A DNA stretch of 64,000 bases, taken from positions 61,387,741 through 61,451,740 of the forward strand of contig CM041465.1 in the NCBI GenBank assembly GCA_023213395.1. Direction: 5' to 3'. The stretch's first letter is position 1. Each line of letters opens with the position of its first letter. Source of the DNA: Cycas panzhihuaensis. Taxonomy: Eukaryota; Cycadophyta. The notes beneath the pieces are model-generated. The model worked only from the letters and a program-made list of their open reading frames with translations. It had not been told where the DNA came from and made no database searches. Positions 35,316 through 46,895 of the stretch are shown here, piece by piece. A program made the translations under genes and the position numbers.

Positions 35316-36415
35316 CTTTTTCTTTTTTCTCCTATCCAACCTCTGCCCCATGTCAAAATCTATGGTACTATAGATATTGATACAATCCCCATTGAGAAAT
35401 TTCTATTTTCTTAGTGGCCTAATTGCAAACTTTATAGCACCATGATATTTCTTGTAGGGCCATGGATTCCCCCCCTAAAGGGTGGGGGGGGGGGGGAGGG
35501 GGGAGGTGCCCTAAAAACTTAATTTTTTTTTTCTTAGTGGACTAAACTTAGCCCACTGGGACTAGGGCTACCTAATGCCCTAATCCTCCCCTTTCCTAAG
35601 CCTCATTCGAGCTCTAGGGGATCCTGATTTACCTTTATGGGGCCAAAAATAAGCTATAAAATTGTAAAAAAGGTTATGAAATAAAATTGAAAAAATGGAA
35701 TAGCTAAGGGATGATCCACTCATTGGATTAGGCCTGATTTCTGCCATCTTGTTGCTATAGTCCTGACAACTATATCTACTCCTCGATCCAATGATTAGAT
35801 CTCTTGCTAGGTGCTCCTAAATACTAGTGAGGCCTCGCTGCATAAAGGGGAGGGCTCCAGATTGCTCATGGAGCTTGTGAAAATGAACCCCATTTTCACT
35901 CTTCTCCCCTTTATATATGTGGGTCCCCAAGGGGTACCTTCTCCTTTCTCTTTGCCACGATAGCCATCGAGAGCATTTCTTTTCCCTTATTCACTTTTTC
36001 TTCAGGGTCCAATGCCTATTTTGCTTTTGTAGTCTTCATTTTTCTCCCTTCTGGCACATTTATGATGATCCCTTTAGCTTCTTAGAGGCCCCTTCTATCT
36101 CATTTTTTGTGCCACCTTGAAACATATCTATGTTTGTACTCCTTTAACTTGTTTTGTCATCCTGAATGCATTTTTCCCATTCATTTGAGCCTTTGAGACT
36201 CTTAGGGGAAGTGCTTCCCCCTCCTGGCCTCTGTTGGCCCTTTCGTGACCCCTTGAAGCCTTGAAAGGGCTTACTTGCTATCCTTTTTCCCCGTATTTCA
36301 TTGGGTAGGCCTTCCTCAAGCTTGGTAGCCTTATTGTAGGGCTCTTCTATTCTCTTGTGATCCTCTCTTATTTTGACCTTATTGTTATCACCTCCTATGT
36401 CACTTGACACAAACT
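35316..36415 (+). other. Gypsy-A region between antisense gene and second RNase H
   Basis: Includes a long G run (35484-35507) and an AT-rich stretch (35640-35700). No domain was recognised. Both this region and its Gypsy-B counterpart (48792-49905) lie between divergently oriented genes and may hold promoters for both. Confidence 0.45.
35910..35919 (+). promoter_or_regulatory. Possible TATA box for the second RNase H transcript
   Basis: The context is ccctTTATATATGtgggtcccc. Gypsy-B has tccTTATATGggcggggaccc at about 49351-49367, in the same position between the two divergent genes. Shared position and context suggest an internal + strand promoter; this is inference. Confidence 0.35.
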
Positions 36416-36424
36416 CTATTCTTG

Positions 36425-36860
36425 CACCATAGAACTACTCATCTTCACTAACAAAGGAAGTCATGGCAATCCTAAACCTTCTACTACCACGTGGATCCTC
36501 CATGATCCCTTTAGATATTTCTATATGCATTCCATAATCTTTCTCCTCGAGGCCATAGATAATAAAGTTGAATACATAACTATTATTGAGGCCTTTACTG
36601 ATGTACTTTACTTTTTTCATGGCTCTATCATCCTCTATTATGACTATCAGATCATCATGTCATAATTAACTGAGCTTTACGAGGTACATTGCCCATGATT
36701 AAGAGCCCTTGCTTTGAATGCCAGGTCCCTTTTATCTTGCTTCTATTCTGTAGATGTTCATCATATCCCTCGAGACCTAAACGTTAAGGTAAATGGCCTT
36801 ATCCATCATATCCTCGAGTGTCGACTCTCCCTCTTGGATAATCCTTCCTAGACAGTTTAA
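36425..36860 (+). pseudogene. Gypsy-A second RNase H domain
   Basis: The + strand frame reads I-F-T-N-K-G-S-H-G-N-P-K (36440-36480), I-D-N-K-V-E-Y (about 36560), Y-Y-D-Y-Q-I-I (about 36635) and I-P-R-D-L-N-V-K-V-N (about 36770). These are the four blocks of RNase H1 (T-D-G-G-S, N-N-E-x-E-Y, D-S-x-x-V and N-x-x-A-D). Here the first and last Asp are Asn, both G-to-A changes, so the copy is dead. It lies about 500 bp before the 3' LTR, separate from the pol RNase H at 23151. Gypsy-B has a better preserved copy at 49906-50290. Confidence 0.75.
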
Positions 36861-37346
36861 CAGGTCTCTTAATCACCTAAGTTCTAGGATCATCCCTTCC
36901 TTCATTTGTGATTCCTCCACACCTCTAAAAGTAGGCTACTAATGAGGTTAAACTATGGTGACCACCAGGTTTATTTCTTTGCCTTGTCCTTCATACCACC
37001 TATGGTACAAGGCCCTCGTACTTCGATATTTTACATGTATATTTTTTTTACTCATATTCGCTTATCGATTATGCTCATGACCTTGCACGTCACTCACCTT
37101 GTATAGGTACAATGGGGGCAACCCTCTTTATCCCCTCATTCTTTCATATCAGATTTTTTTAGGCAATACATAAGCAGCCCCTATGCTACCCCTTCTTCAT
37201 TCTCTATGTGATTTACCATGATACCTACCACTCCTTCTAGATGACGATACTTTTTGCATTAGTAGACAATACTAATCTTTTGTATTAATAACATTCACCA
37301 TCATTAGATACTTCCAAGTGATGAGGCTCTACTACTAAGGGGGTAG
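36861..37346 (+). other. Gypsy-A 3' untranslated part with polypurine tract
   Basis: No coding motif. The purine tract aagggggtag (37337-37346) directly precedes the 3' LTR and matches the ccaagggggtag of Gypsy-B. Confidence 0.65.
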
Positions 37347-38621
37347 TGTTTCCCGACTATTGAGAATGGACATAGATGATGCCTTTTGGGTAGGCACAAG
37401 TATATCTCTAATCTTACTCTTCGTTTACTTTATGATGTAATGAGATGTTTAGTAGATACATTCTATATGGTATTATTGCTTGCATGGTTGAGATGCTTGG
37501 CTTGCCTGCCTTTTTTGTGACTGTGATTATCATTCAACCTATGATGACTCAAGACAAACATCCTATGGAATTACATAGCCCTCCATGACACCTCTTTAGC
37601 ACTCCCAGGTACTCTTAGGGTCCCATAGCCTACTTTTGATTATTCTTAGCATTAGACATATTCACTAACACCTAGTTTTAGGCCTAACCACCTTTGCATA
37701 TTCTAATTATCTCTTATTAGGACCTTACTACCATTCTCCTCTTACTTATTAATGTCCCACTGATGTCTAGGGGTCTCCTAGATGCCTTACCAGTCTAGCA
37801 CATTACTTTATTAGGCCCTAGGACCCTTCTTTTAGGGGCCTCCTAGGCCTCTCTTTTATTTTTCCTTTTATTTTATTTACACTGTGATGATATTCATGGA
37901 ATCTTGAACTTTCTTATAGGGCGACTATCCATTAGCATCTGCACCCTGACAATAGCTAGTTTCACATTTATTATGAAACTAACACGTGGAAAGATGTTGT
38001 TTCCCACCTAGAGCAAACCCTAATCACTTAATAGACCTAATTTGGGTATGAAAACCTAATTTCAAATCCATTTTACCTCTCTTAGCTATCTTGTGAAAGA
38101 GAAAAATGCCTCCAACTTGCATTTTCTGCTCTCTCCTTCTATCTTCCTTTTCTCCTAGGATAAAATCCTAGATTGTAGGTCTATACTAGCTCATCTTTAG
38201 TAGGTGTCCCTTCTAAAGTACTCACTTTAGCTGCTATAAGTTTTGTAGGGTTTTCACTCTCATTATGCTCCCAAGGGGGAGTCCACCTAGTAAGAGGGAT
38301 CCTTCCCCTTCCATTGATGTATGAGGTAATATCCATCTCATTTCTATTTTTGAGTGGCTATTTTAGATTTGTTTCATGCTACTCTTTCCTTTAACAAATA
38401 CATTTAGTGAGTACTTCTATTTATTTGCAAGTTTTGAATGCACTTTCATCTCTTTGGGCCATTTAAAGGAAGGCAAACCCCTCCTCCCCTCTTGTTTATG
38501 CTTTAATACCTCTTGGATTCCTCTTAGGACACAAGTAGGTAGATCATTGGAAACCTTTGAAAGGAAGAAGAGGAGTCCACAACTAGGGTTCTAACCCTCA
38601 TAGCCACATCCTTCAGGGTAG
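37347..38621 (+). repeat. Gypsy-A 3' LTR, first part
   Basis: Begins TGTTTCCCGAC and follows the 5' LTR to the cctccagggcaaccc position of 15671-15685, where the Copia-2 array is inserted. It continues at 62022-63965. The open frame 38376-38594 has no motif. Confidence 0.85.
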
Positions 38622-39272
38622 TGTTAAGAAGACAAGGTCCCAATAATCTGAAACTTCCACCAAGATCTAAATTATTTTGCAACTAGTTATAGGAATCAAA
38701 ACCAAAATTTAACAAGCAAGTTCTTAAACCAGAGATAATATAATAAAATAAATTAGAAAGTCAAATCATCACATATACACCTGATATAATGTGGTAAAAC
38801 CCTAGCAATGTGCTAAGGAAACATCCACACAAGAAAGGTATCGATCTTTATTATCAAAGAATGGAGAAATGTATATAGTTTATAATAGGATACTCACAGC
38901 ATCAATAACCAACCACCTAACTCTTCACAGTATATCCAATACATTAAACACCATCAACATAATAAAAAAACACCCTAAATCAGGCTATATAAGAGAGTCA
39001 TACAAGGCACAAATCTTGACCATAGAATCTAGGATATTTTGAGTGAATGATCCTGATTCTCTCTACAATTTAGTATGTTTTTTAGTGCTAGCTTTTTAGG
39101 TCAGGGGCTATTTCCCCCAAACCTCATCTTTGCAGGGGGGTTCTGATGCCTCTCACGATCAAGGGGGGATCCTACCTCTCTTGGAACCCCCTGAGGAAGT
39201 TTGGAGGGGAAACTACGCTACCAACCTATCAAAATTTGAGTCTCCAAAAATTTGTTGTTACATTATCTAACA
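38622..39272 (-). repeat. Copia-2 LTR 1
   Basis: 651 bp; + strand ends TGTTAAGAAG and ATCTAACA. It contains a C- and G-rich block near 39105-39200 that recurs in LTR 2 and LTR 3. Confidence 0.85.
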
Positions 39273-40048
39273 ATCTCGAACTTGACAATAATTTACCTGA
39301 TACCTTACCTAGACCATTCATCACCTTTTCTGTAAGCTAAGAGAAGTCAAATACCATTTGAACTTCTCTAATAGTACTGGTTTTGTGAATATATCAACAT
39401 AATTCTATTTTATATTAACCTTCTCAAGTGCCACTCCATCTACTTCCATAACCTATCTAACAAAATGGTACTTAAGAGTAATATGCTTTATCCTACTATG
39501 ATAAGTTAGATTCTTTACTAAGTAAATGGAATTTTGACTATCACAAAATACTTTAACCTTTTCCTATTTCCTTCCAAGCTCAACCAATAGACCCTGCAAC
39601 GATATTGCTTCTTTACAAGTATGTGTTGTAGCAACATATTCAACTTCTATAGTCGATAATGCAATTATGCTCTGTAATTTTGACATCCAACTAATTAGAC
39701 CATTTACAAGAGTAAATACATAACCTGAAGTAGACCTTCTTTTATTTAAGTCTCATGCAAAGTCTAAATCAATATATCCACAGACCTAATTACCTGTACC
39801 TCTAAAGATGATGCAATAGTCACTTGTGCCTCTCAAATACTGAAGCATCCTACTATTGCCCAATGTTCCTTTCCTAGATTTGCCATAAACCTACTAACTA
39901 CATTGATTGCATGTGAAATATGAAGTCTTATACATACTATGCCATACATTAAACTTCCTACTATACTAGCATAAGGTACATAAGACATAGAATCCCTTTC
40001 TTCTTTAGTACTAAGACTCATATTCGAAGAAAGCTTGAAATAGGAAAC
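39273..40048 (-). pseudogene. Copia-2a RNase H (and end of RT), cut by Gypsy-B
   Basis: The reverse-strand open frame 39833-40021 reads Y-V-P-Y-A-S-I-V-G-S-L-M-Y and S-R-F-M-A-N-L-G-K-E-H-W, the conserved link from copia RT to RNase H. RNase H proper follows towards 39273 with stops. The frame ends at 40048, where Gypsy-B begins, and is resumed at 53479. Confidence 0.85.
40044..40048 (+). repeat. Target duplication of Gypsy-B, left copy
   Basis: GAAAC; the right copy is at 53479-53483. The uninterrupted site is seen in Copia-2b at about 58099-58112 (taggaagccaacgtga). Confidence 0.9.
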
Positions 40049-40549
40049 TGTTTCCCAGATACTGGGAATGGATACGAATAAATTGACTTAGGTAAGCTCA
40101 GGTATGCTTCTCCCTTTTCACTTGCATCATTTCGTTGGAAAGGTTGATAGAAGCATTATCTCTATGCATGACTGCTTGTTTCATTTGCATGATTACTTTG
40201 CATTTTGTTGCCTATTCATGCTACCAGTCGTATCGTGAGCCTATGATGACTTAGCAGGACCTACCTTTCTGTAAGGTAGACATCCCCATGGCCCTATATG
40301 ACTTTTTGTGCTGTCTCCATACCATCTCAGTTCCCTTTTTTGGTTCGTATGAATCGTTCATACCCCTGTCTTGACTTCATTTTGGGATCTTTGCTTATTG
40401 ATGTTTGCCCGCCTCTGCCCAAGTCCTTTCTAGACTGTCTCAACCACCTAGACAGGAGGGCTAGCCCCTCCTAGGCCTGTCAAATCATCTTCCAAAGCTC
40501 CCAGAACCCAGAATTATGCCATTCTGGCTTTCTAGTATCGCACTACTAT

Positions 40550-40602
40550 AAACTTAGCTGTATCATAAAGTTTACTGCGGTACTACAAAGTTTACCGCGA
40601 TG
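40550..40602 (+). promoter_or_regulatory. Repeated AAGTTTACYGCG motif in Gypsy-B 5' LTR
   Basis: ataaagtttactgcggtact is followed by acaaagtttaccgcgatgtg. The 3' LTR has gcggtactgcgaagtttgcc (51256-51275). A related gtggtaccgcaaagtttggc lies upstream of the antisense gene at 48835-48854. Confidence 0.45.
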
Positions 40603-40728
40603 TGACTGCCATAAGTTATTTTTTAAAATCTACCATAGTAATTTTTACTTTTTCCGCAAAATTGCCATGTGGTCTCGCATCTACCTCATCCTTATTCGTG
40701 CTCTATTCATCCTCTTAGGGATGGGGTG

Positions 40729-40736
40729 GGTATAAG
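40729..40736 (+). promoter_or_regulatory. Gypsy-B LTR TATA-like site
   Basis: gggTATAAGTattcataccc is conserved in both LTRs (also near 51408) and stands where the Gypsy-A LTR has its TATA box relative to the upstream hairpin motif. Confidence 0.5.
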
Positions 40737-42787
40737 TATTCATACCCTCATTATTTTGAGAGGTTCTTAGGTCATTTTTTGCTCTCAAAGACAAGAACTT
40801 TTGCTCTCCAACTCCTTCTGTCACAGGTGTTTCTGCAGGCCTGCATTTCGTGTAACCTCAGGCTAGGACACACTTGCAACTCTTTGCTTCCATGATGAGA
40901 AGCCTCTCTCCATTTTCCATCAAGTATTTTTGCCATTGATTCCTCCACAACTTGCCTAGCAGTGCTCCCTTCAGATGTCCGTTGGATTTGCCTCTTGTAA
41001 ACCCCTACAGGGGCCCTCCTTCTTGCTATTAGTAGGCCCAGGTCTGTCATACATCTGCCCAGCAGGTCTTACCAACTCCTTTCTTCTATTTTTTGGTGAT
41101 TTACTCCCTGTTGGAACCCATTTCTTGCTTTATTTACTTATTTTCTTCAGTTTTCACCATTGAAAAGTTGTCTTTCCATTGTATCTTACTTGTTGCTTCT
41201 TGGCTCCATCTTCCCTCCACTAGTTTTCTTCAAGAGAACAATGAGAGAAGAGCCCCAAGGCTGGGTGAAGAGAGTAAGGTAGGGCAGCCCCCCTTTGAGT
41301 CTTTCTCTCCAAGGGTAATCCCTTCCCACCTTCTCTTCTCTCATCCTATGTTCTTCTTGAGATTACTAAGAGAGATTAAGCCCTAGGCCAACACTGGATT
41401 GTCAGCATATGCAGCCACTTGTTGTGTTGATTCCAGGCCTGCTCGCCTCTCATTTGGACCTCCGTAGAATCCCTCGTGTTGTTGGGTATCCCTTCATTCT
41501 CCTTAGTAAGGGTTTGGGCACCAGATTGTTGCCCATAGCAACTTCGCATCCCGCTTACCTCTCAACACTTTGTTACTTTTTCTTTGGCATCTTTAGTTGT
41601 CCTTAATGGCTTTTACCTACTACCTTGCTGTGTCTGTGAGTCATGTGGAGATTTCAATGGACGGTTAGCCATCCCGAGGCTTCCCTTACACCATTTCACT
41701 TGGTGTCTAGCCTTGTTTGAGAGAGGGTTTGTAGAGTTTGTTGCAGCAATTATCTTTCTCTAACATTCTAATATTAATAGTACTTATATATACTTGCACA
41801 TACATAGATTATCTCTTGCAGCCCCTTCTTAGAAGGGATAGGTTTGTGCATGTGTATGTTGCCATGGTGCTCTCGCAAAGGTGTTAAGCACTTAGATCCG
41901 GGTAAGGTTTCTTTTGTTTTGCTCTTTGCTTTTATTTTTATTTCCTTTCTTTTTTCCTTTCGTAAGGGGAAGGTAAGGAAGCCCCTCCATCATCCATGGG
42001 CTTGGTGAGGACGTGCATGGCATGTGGACGAGGTCTCCTATCGGCCACTACCCTCTTAGGTATGTACTTCTTTCTCTTGCCCTCGCTTTCCTTTTCGTAC
42101 TTTTAGTTGTGGTTTATGCATTAATTAAATAGGTCAAACATAAAAGAGAAAAAGAAATTAACATCTTTTACTTGCATTTATATATTTGTACTTTACACAC
42201 CACATTCACTTAGGGAAAGGACTTTAGGAGATTTTCCCTTTGCCTTTTCCTCAGCTTGCAAACCAAATCCTTACCCCTTTTGGCTTGTTTTTTTGTTTGA
42301 TTTTGTTTGCTTACATATACCATATCAGTCTTGCCTTCTTGGTTGAACCATTAAGGGAGATTTTGGGATTATTGTCTGCTCCCACCCCCTTCTCCTCTTC
42401 TTGGCTCTATTTAGTTGACCAAAAAACTGAGAAGATCCTAGCCGCACCATAGGTTATTGCCTACCTTGCTCCTTCTTGTTTCCTTCCATCATAGGGAAAC
42501 CCTTGAGGATTCTCTTCCTCCCCTTCTGGCCATCCAAGGGTGGGAGGAATTTCCTCCTAAGTCTATCCAAGCTACCCCTCTTGCTTTCCCTCTTCCTCTT
42601 TGAGGTGGGGAACCACTCTCGGGTAGTTGAGTATCATCCGCAGGTCCCGAACTCACGCTTCAGCGCACAGGGCACCCTGCATGGTACTCACTTTGCTTGT
42701 AGGTTTCTATCTGCACCCTCGATACCGTTATCAATCATCCTCACTATTCCTACTCTGCTAGGTGATTATCCTATAGACGTGCATCTA

Positions 42788-42811
42788 CTGACGACCATAC
42801 AGGGGACTTGC
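42788..42811 (+). promoter_or_regulatory. Gypsy-B primer binding site
   Basis: tgacgaccatacagggga after one base; the same type as in Gypsy-A. Confidence 0.6.
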
Positions 42812-42984
42812 TAGTAAGGGAGCTAGTTCTCATCCCTTCCTGTTGATATTACTACCTTTTAGTGGTTCCTTCCACTTTATCTCCTTCGTTGGGCAGCCCC
42901 CAATGTGCACTCCTTGTGGCTCTTTCCTTCTTCTAAAGTGTTGGCAAGCTTTATATGTGATGCTTCTCTCGTCGCCTACATGGT

Positions 42985-44690
42985 TTGCCTACATTGTTAG
43001 AAGATCCTGGGTATCGTCCTCTTTTATTGTCAGATTCTGATTCAACTATCGAAGGATACCCTTCTGATTGGGCATATCATGCCTTTGCCTTGGGAACTCA
43101 TGAGTTCCTCGCATCTATTCGAGGATCCACCCAAGAGGGTGACGATCCTATCTACTACTCAGGTGATCAACATCACCCCCTTGACATCTATCCTTCTACT
43201 CATATGGTAGAAGGCTCATCTCCTCTTGAGGTTCACCACCCTATTGGCGATTCTTATGAGGAGCGCCCTGAGGGGTCTACATCATTCAAGGTCCCATCCA
43301 CCTCTTATGATTATGTAGATACCCCTCCCACTAACGTGGTTGAAGCTATTAGCGAGTGCTTTCAAGCGGCTCGTCTTTAATCACGTCCTAGGTGGTTTGA
43401 AGATATTTTGCGTAGTGGAGCATCTTTTTCATCCTCTCTTATCCCACCTCCTTCATCTGCACCTGCGCCTCGCACAACAAGTAACCCTTTCATTCCTGCG
43501 CTTTTGTCCCACTACATTCCTACACCAACCTTGGGGACAAATGTTACACCTTCTATTCCTCGTCATGGTCCTAATTCTTCAGGACCCTCTCGTGGTATGT
43601 CTTTCTCCCAGCTTGGGGTAAGCATACCTTTTCTGAGTTAAATGAATGTGCCACCTCCTAATGTGGCACATGTATTCCCTAGTAGGCCTAGAGGTTCTAT
43701 TAACGCTACTACCACTAGTCATGTGGGATCTGCTCCCACATATCCTCAAAACCAACTTAATAGTTCTTCTCTTTATATACCCCCAGGTTATACCTCTCAA
43801 ACTTCGGGGCAGGTTATACCTCTCAACCTTCCAGCTTATGGGGTGGACCCGCTACATCCATATGGGGTTGTACCACCCACGGGTGGCCCATATGGATAAA
43901 ACTTGGTCCCACACCCTCCTTTTCCACCATCTAGCATAGCCTCTTACGCTGCGCCTTTGCAAGGGAACCTAACTTCCTTTCAGGGTGCCTACCCCCAAGT
44001 CCCTTTTTAGTAAGGGGTGCATCCTCAAGGAGGGATGGGTTTACCACCCCCATCAATTCCTTGCCCTTTACCTCCTACTTCGTTTGTTGATCCTATGGTC
44101 TAGGCAAGGGCATGTCCCTTCATGGATTATAGATTGACACCACTATCTATCAAGGCGTTAAGAACTAACTTACCGCCTCATCCTCCTGAAGTTCCCAAAT
44201 TGGACGGAACTTCTTCGCAAGACCCAGCGGAGCACATCCATGGCTTTTCTATGGCGTGTATTGATTACTGGGCTTATTACCACATCTTAATGAAACTATT
44301 CCCTCGATCTTTACAAGGCGATACCCTTAAGTGGTTTTATCGCCTTCCAGCTCATTCCATTTTCTTATTCCAGCAACTTATAGATGAGTTCATCAATTAT
44401 TTTGATGTTGCTCCCCCATTTAAAAGTGGAATGAAATCTCTTCTATCACTCAAACAAGGTCATGATGAAATGAATCATGGATTTGTGCAGTGGTACCATG
44501 ACTTTCTTCATTCCACTAAGGCTACTTTGCCCAAGGAGTTGAAGAGGGACCTCTTCGTTAACGCACTTTGCCCTGAAGTCCATGTAGAATTCCTTAAGAT
44601 GGGGGTGACTACATGTGATTCTGCTATCACAAAGTGCTTAGCACATGAGGCTATTGAGATCTAGGCTAGACTTAAGAAGCCTCTCAAGCC
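42985..44690 (+). pseudogene. Gypsy-B gag
   Basis: One + strand frame runs through open segments 42985-43380, 43408-43641, 43642-43899 and 44122-44664. The stops between them (TAA 43378, 43639 and 43897; TAG 44008; TAA 44011; TAG 44101) stand where Gln is expected. The N-terminal half is acidic and then Pro/Ser-rich. The last 180-codon segment holds the gypsy capsid domain: D-P-A-E-H-I-H-G-F, L-F-P-R-S-L-Q-G-D-T-L-K-W-F, F-I-N-Y-F. No CCHC knuckle was recognised. The start codon is uncertain. Confidence 0.85.
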
Positions 44691-45299
44691 CTCATAATGA
44701 CGTGAGGCACCACCCCCAACTAAAGAAACCAAACCGTAGTAATCTTCTAGGTCTTCTTCTCATCCAACTAAGAAGACCCTAGATCCGCTTACATCCATTA
44801 TACATTCATTTGAAAGGGAAAGAACGTACTCCTTGACCTTCATAGTCCCAGAATAAGGGAAAGAAGGTGATCCAAATGCTTGAGGCTACTTATTTGTACA
44901 CCTTTGCTCAGTCTCAAGCTGCCAAAGAAGTAGCCGGTGCTTCTTCTTCTATTCCTCATTCTAATCCTCTTCTGGAAAATCCTCCCCTGGAAGTGCCACT
45001 TTTTCCTAAGGCCATTCCCGTGTGTCCTGGTTGTTATGATTTTTAAAGGGAGCTTACCCAACCTACTACGAAAGGTAAGCCCTTCTCTATCATCGACGAG
45101 CTCCATATTGTCGCTGCGGGAATGTCCTTGATGGATGTTTTGAGGAGTTGTCCCCAACAGCAAGCCCCTTTTGGAAGCTTTAGGATCGAATGATGTGCCC
45201 ATGCACACTTTGGGTATTACCTAAATCCATGAGCCTGCCATTTCTTTTGACCCTAAAGACCTTTCCCCTGCATGTGAAAGGGAATGCCAATGGAACTTC
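44691..45299 (+). pseudogene. Gypsy-B gag-protease spacer
   Basis: The + strand translation gives a Ser/Pro/Gln-rich piece (E-A-T-Y-L-Y-T-F-A-Q-S-Q-A-A near 44880) and P-F-S-I-I-D-E-L-H-I-V near 45082, with frame changes. The long reverse-strand open frames here (44840-45208, 45180-45662) have no family motif and overlap the better supported + strand coding, so they are shadows. Confidence 0.55.
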
Positions 45300-45690
45300 C
45301 CGTTCACTATCACCATTGACACACCTGACTGTACCCTGCGAAGGACCATTGTCGACAATAGTTCTTCCGTGAATGCCATGCCCTTGTGTGTTATGCAAGA
45401 GCTTGGTATTTCTGCCTTGGAACCTATTCCATGGTGATGCCAAGGCTATGATGGTAGCGAAAAGACCCCATTGGGATCCATCTCGATCCCGTTCACTCTC
45501 GGGGGCAAGATTGTCCTCGCCGACATTATAGTCCTTAACGTTAATGTCAACTACAATCTTCTCTTGGGTTAACCATGGCTTGACTAGATGGGAGCCGTGT
45601 GTTTGACCTGTTGGGGGCAACTTAAATTCATCCATGATGGATGGATGAGGGTTGTATCCCATGAATGCCTACCTGCTAAATAAAATCGCC
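45300..45690 (+). pseudogene. Gypsy-B aspartic protease
   Basis: L-R-R-T-I-V-D-N-S-S-S-V-N-A-M (near 45334) is the active-site block, followed by G-S-I-S-I-P-F-T-L and N-Y-N-L-L-L-G-stop-P-W-L-D. The G-stop-P and D-stop-M breaks both fall at expected Gln codons. It is homologous to Gypsy-A 21053-21400. Confidence 0.8.
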
Positions 45691-46290
45691 CTATCAATGA
45701 AGCGAGTCAAGGCCCTTCTACTCATGCCTTAGCTTGCTCCATCGGCATACCTGATCCATCTCACATCAAAGAAGATCTTGCATCTTCTTCTCCTAGTCTT
45801 ATGCGCTTTGCTCCTTTTGGTATTGGGAGCTACAGGTACATCACCTCATTTAGTGACGATGAGTCTCACGATGAGGATGAGGATTGTCTTCACCCTATTT
45901 CTTTCCTCCGCACTAGTAGGATGCACCTATCTCGTTCTAGATCCCCACCTAGAACCTCTTTCGTTGGTGAGACTAGTCACTCCTCTGTGTCACATGTCAT
46001 CACTCGTATTGACTCATCCGTCATCGATTCTTCTGCTTCGTCACCCCCATAGGTGATGGCTTTGAGGAACTTCCTTTCGCTCCTCCCGAGAAGCCCCTTC
46101 TTGACTCTCTCTTAGAGTCTGCTAAGGACATTGGACAACTTGATGACCACCATGGTCCCGCACTCTGAAATATGCCTAAGCTATCATCTTAAGTTCATTC
46201 CCATTCCTCCCAGCCATGGGTGGAATGATAATTTAGGATGGCCTCTTTTGTTTCCTTCTGGTTCCTCCCGTGGAACCCTTGTTCCTATTT
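45691..46290 (+). pseudogene. Gypsy-B linker after protease and pol deletion junction
   Basis: The open frame 45801-46052 (F-G-I-G-S-Y-R-Y-I-T-S-F-S-D-D-E-S) matches the Gypsy-A linker F-A-L-I-G-V-G-S-Y-G-Y-L-T. After about 46090 the similarity to the start of the Gypsy-A RT region fades. By about 46290 the sequence resembles the Gypsy-A spacer after integrase, so the roughly 2.8-kb RT to integrase block is missing. Confidence 0.6.
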
Positions 46291-46895
46291 TTCCTGGGGA
46301 CCTTGTCCTCCTATTTGGGCATCCCCTAGTTAGGATGATGCTCTAGAGTATCGTTACTCCCCCTCTTGCGTGGTATTTCCTTTGTATATCCTGCTATGAT
46401 CCTATGTGGACATGCGTGTTGCTTTATTTCTAACCCTACATATGTCTATCACCTTTACTCATGGTGGTCGTGTGTACTCCTGTTAGGTATATGGCCCTGC
46501 ATGAAAGGAAATACATGTATCCCAAACAAATAACATAAACATATAAACAAACATGCACAGCATCCATCACACATCATGATGCACATCATCATATGTCAAA
46601 ATGGGGTATCAATCACTCCATCTCTATATATACATAAAAAATCATATATCATATCATACATATGGTATGGTACATCTTCTGTGGGAAGCCAGTGTCCATG
46701 CAGGGGGGGTACAATCATGTGACTATATATGGTGATCCCCTGGAGGTTTGTGCTTTCCCCTGTTAAAAATAAATACATGCATACTACTCTATTACTGCCC
46801 TACTCCTAGGGCATCATCTCCTGGTCAGTCTGTTCCCTCTCCTGGAGACCACATCCCCCCGAGACTCCTCCTGAGTCTCTACGAGCTCCTTACCT
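46291..46895 (+). other. Gypsy-B spacer after the pol deletion
   Basis: Shared in part with Gypsy-A 25020-25800; includes AT-rich cacat/catata sequence (46510-46680). No coding motif. Confidence 0.5.

Larger units (their letters stand above)
40049..42787 (+). repeat. Gypsy-B 5' LTR
   Basis: Starts TGTTTCCCAG and ends GCATCTA. In the first 210 or so bases compared with the 3' LTR I count about 29 differences by eye, nearly all transitions. Open frames inside (for example 41093, 41409, 42240, 42476) are Phe/Leu/Ser-rich with no motif and are not reported as genes. Confidence 0.9.

Noticed and set aside
35484-35507. Long G run as telomere, G-quadruplex switch or assembly edge
   Set aside because: It is part of a conserved C/G-rich spacer (compare 48927-48945), so simple slippage is enough; nothing points to a specific function.
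41093-42814. Phe/Leu/Ser-rich open frames in the Gypsy-B LTRs
   Set aside because: Pyrimidine-rich LTR sequence gives such frames; the copies in the two LTRs differ by frame breaks, and no domain is visible.
44840-45662. Two long reverse-strand open frames (122 and 160 codons) in Gypsy-B
   Set aside because: They overlap + strand protease coding that has clear motifs, have no family signature, and are not open in Gypsy-A. They are shadows.
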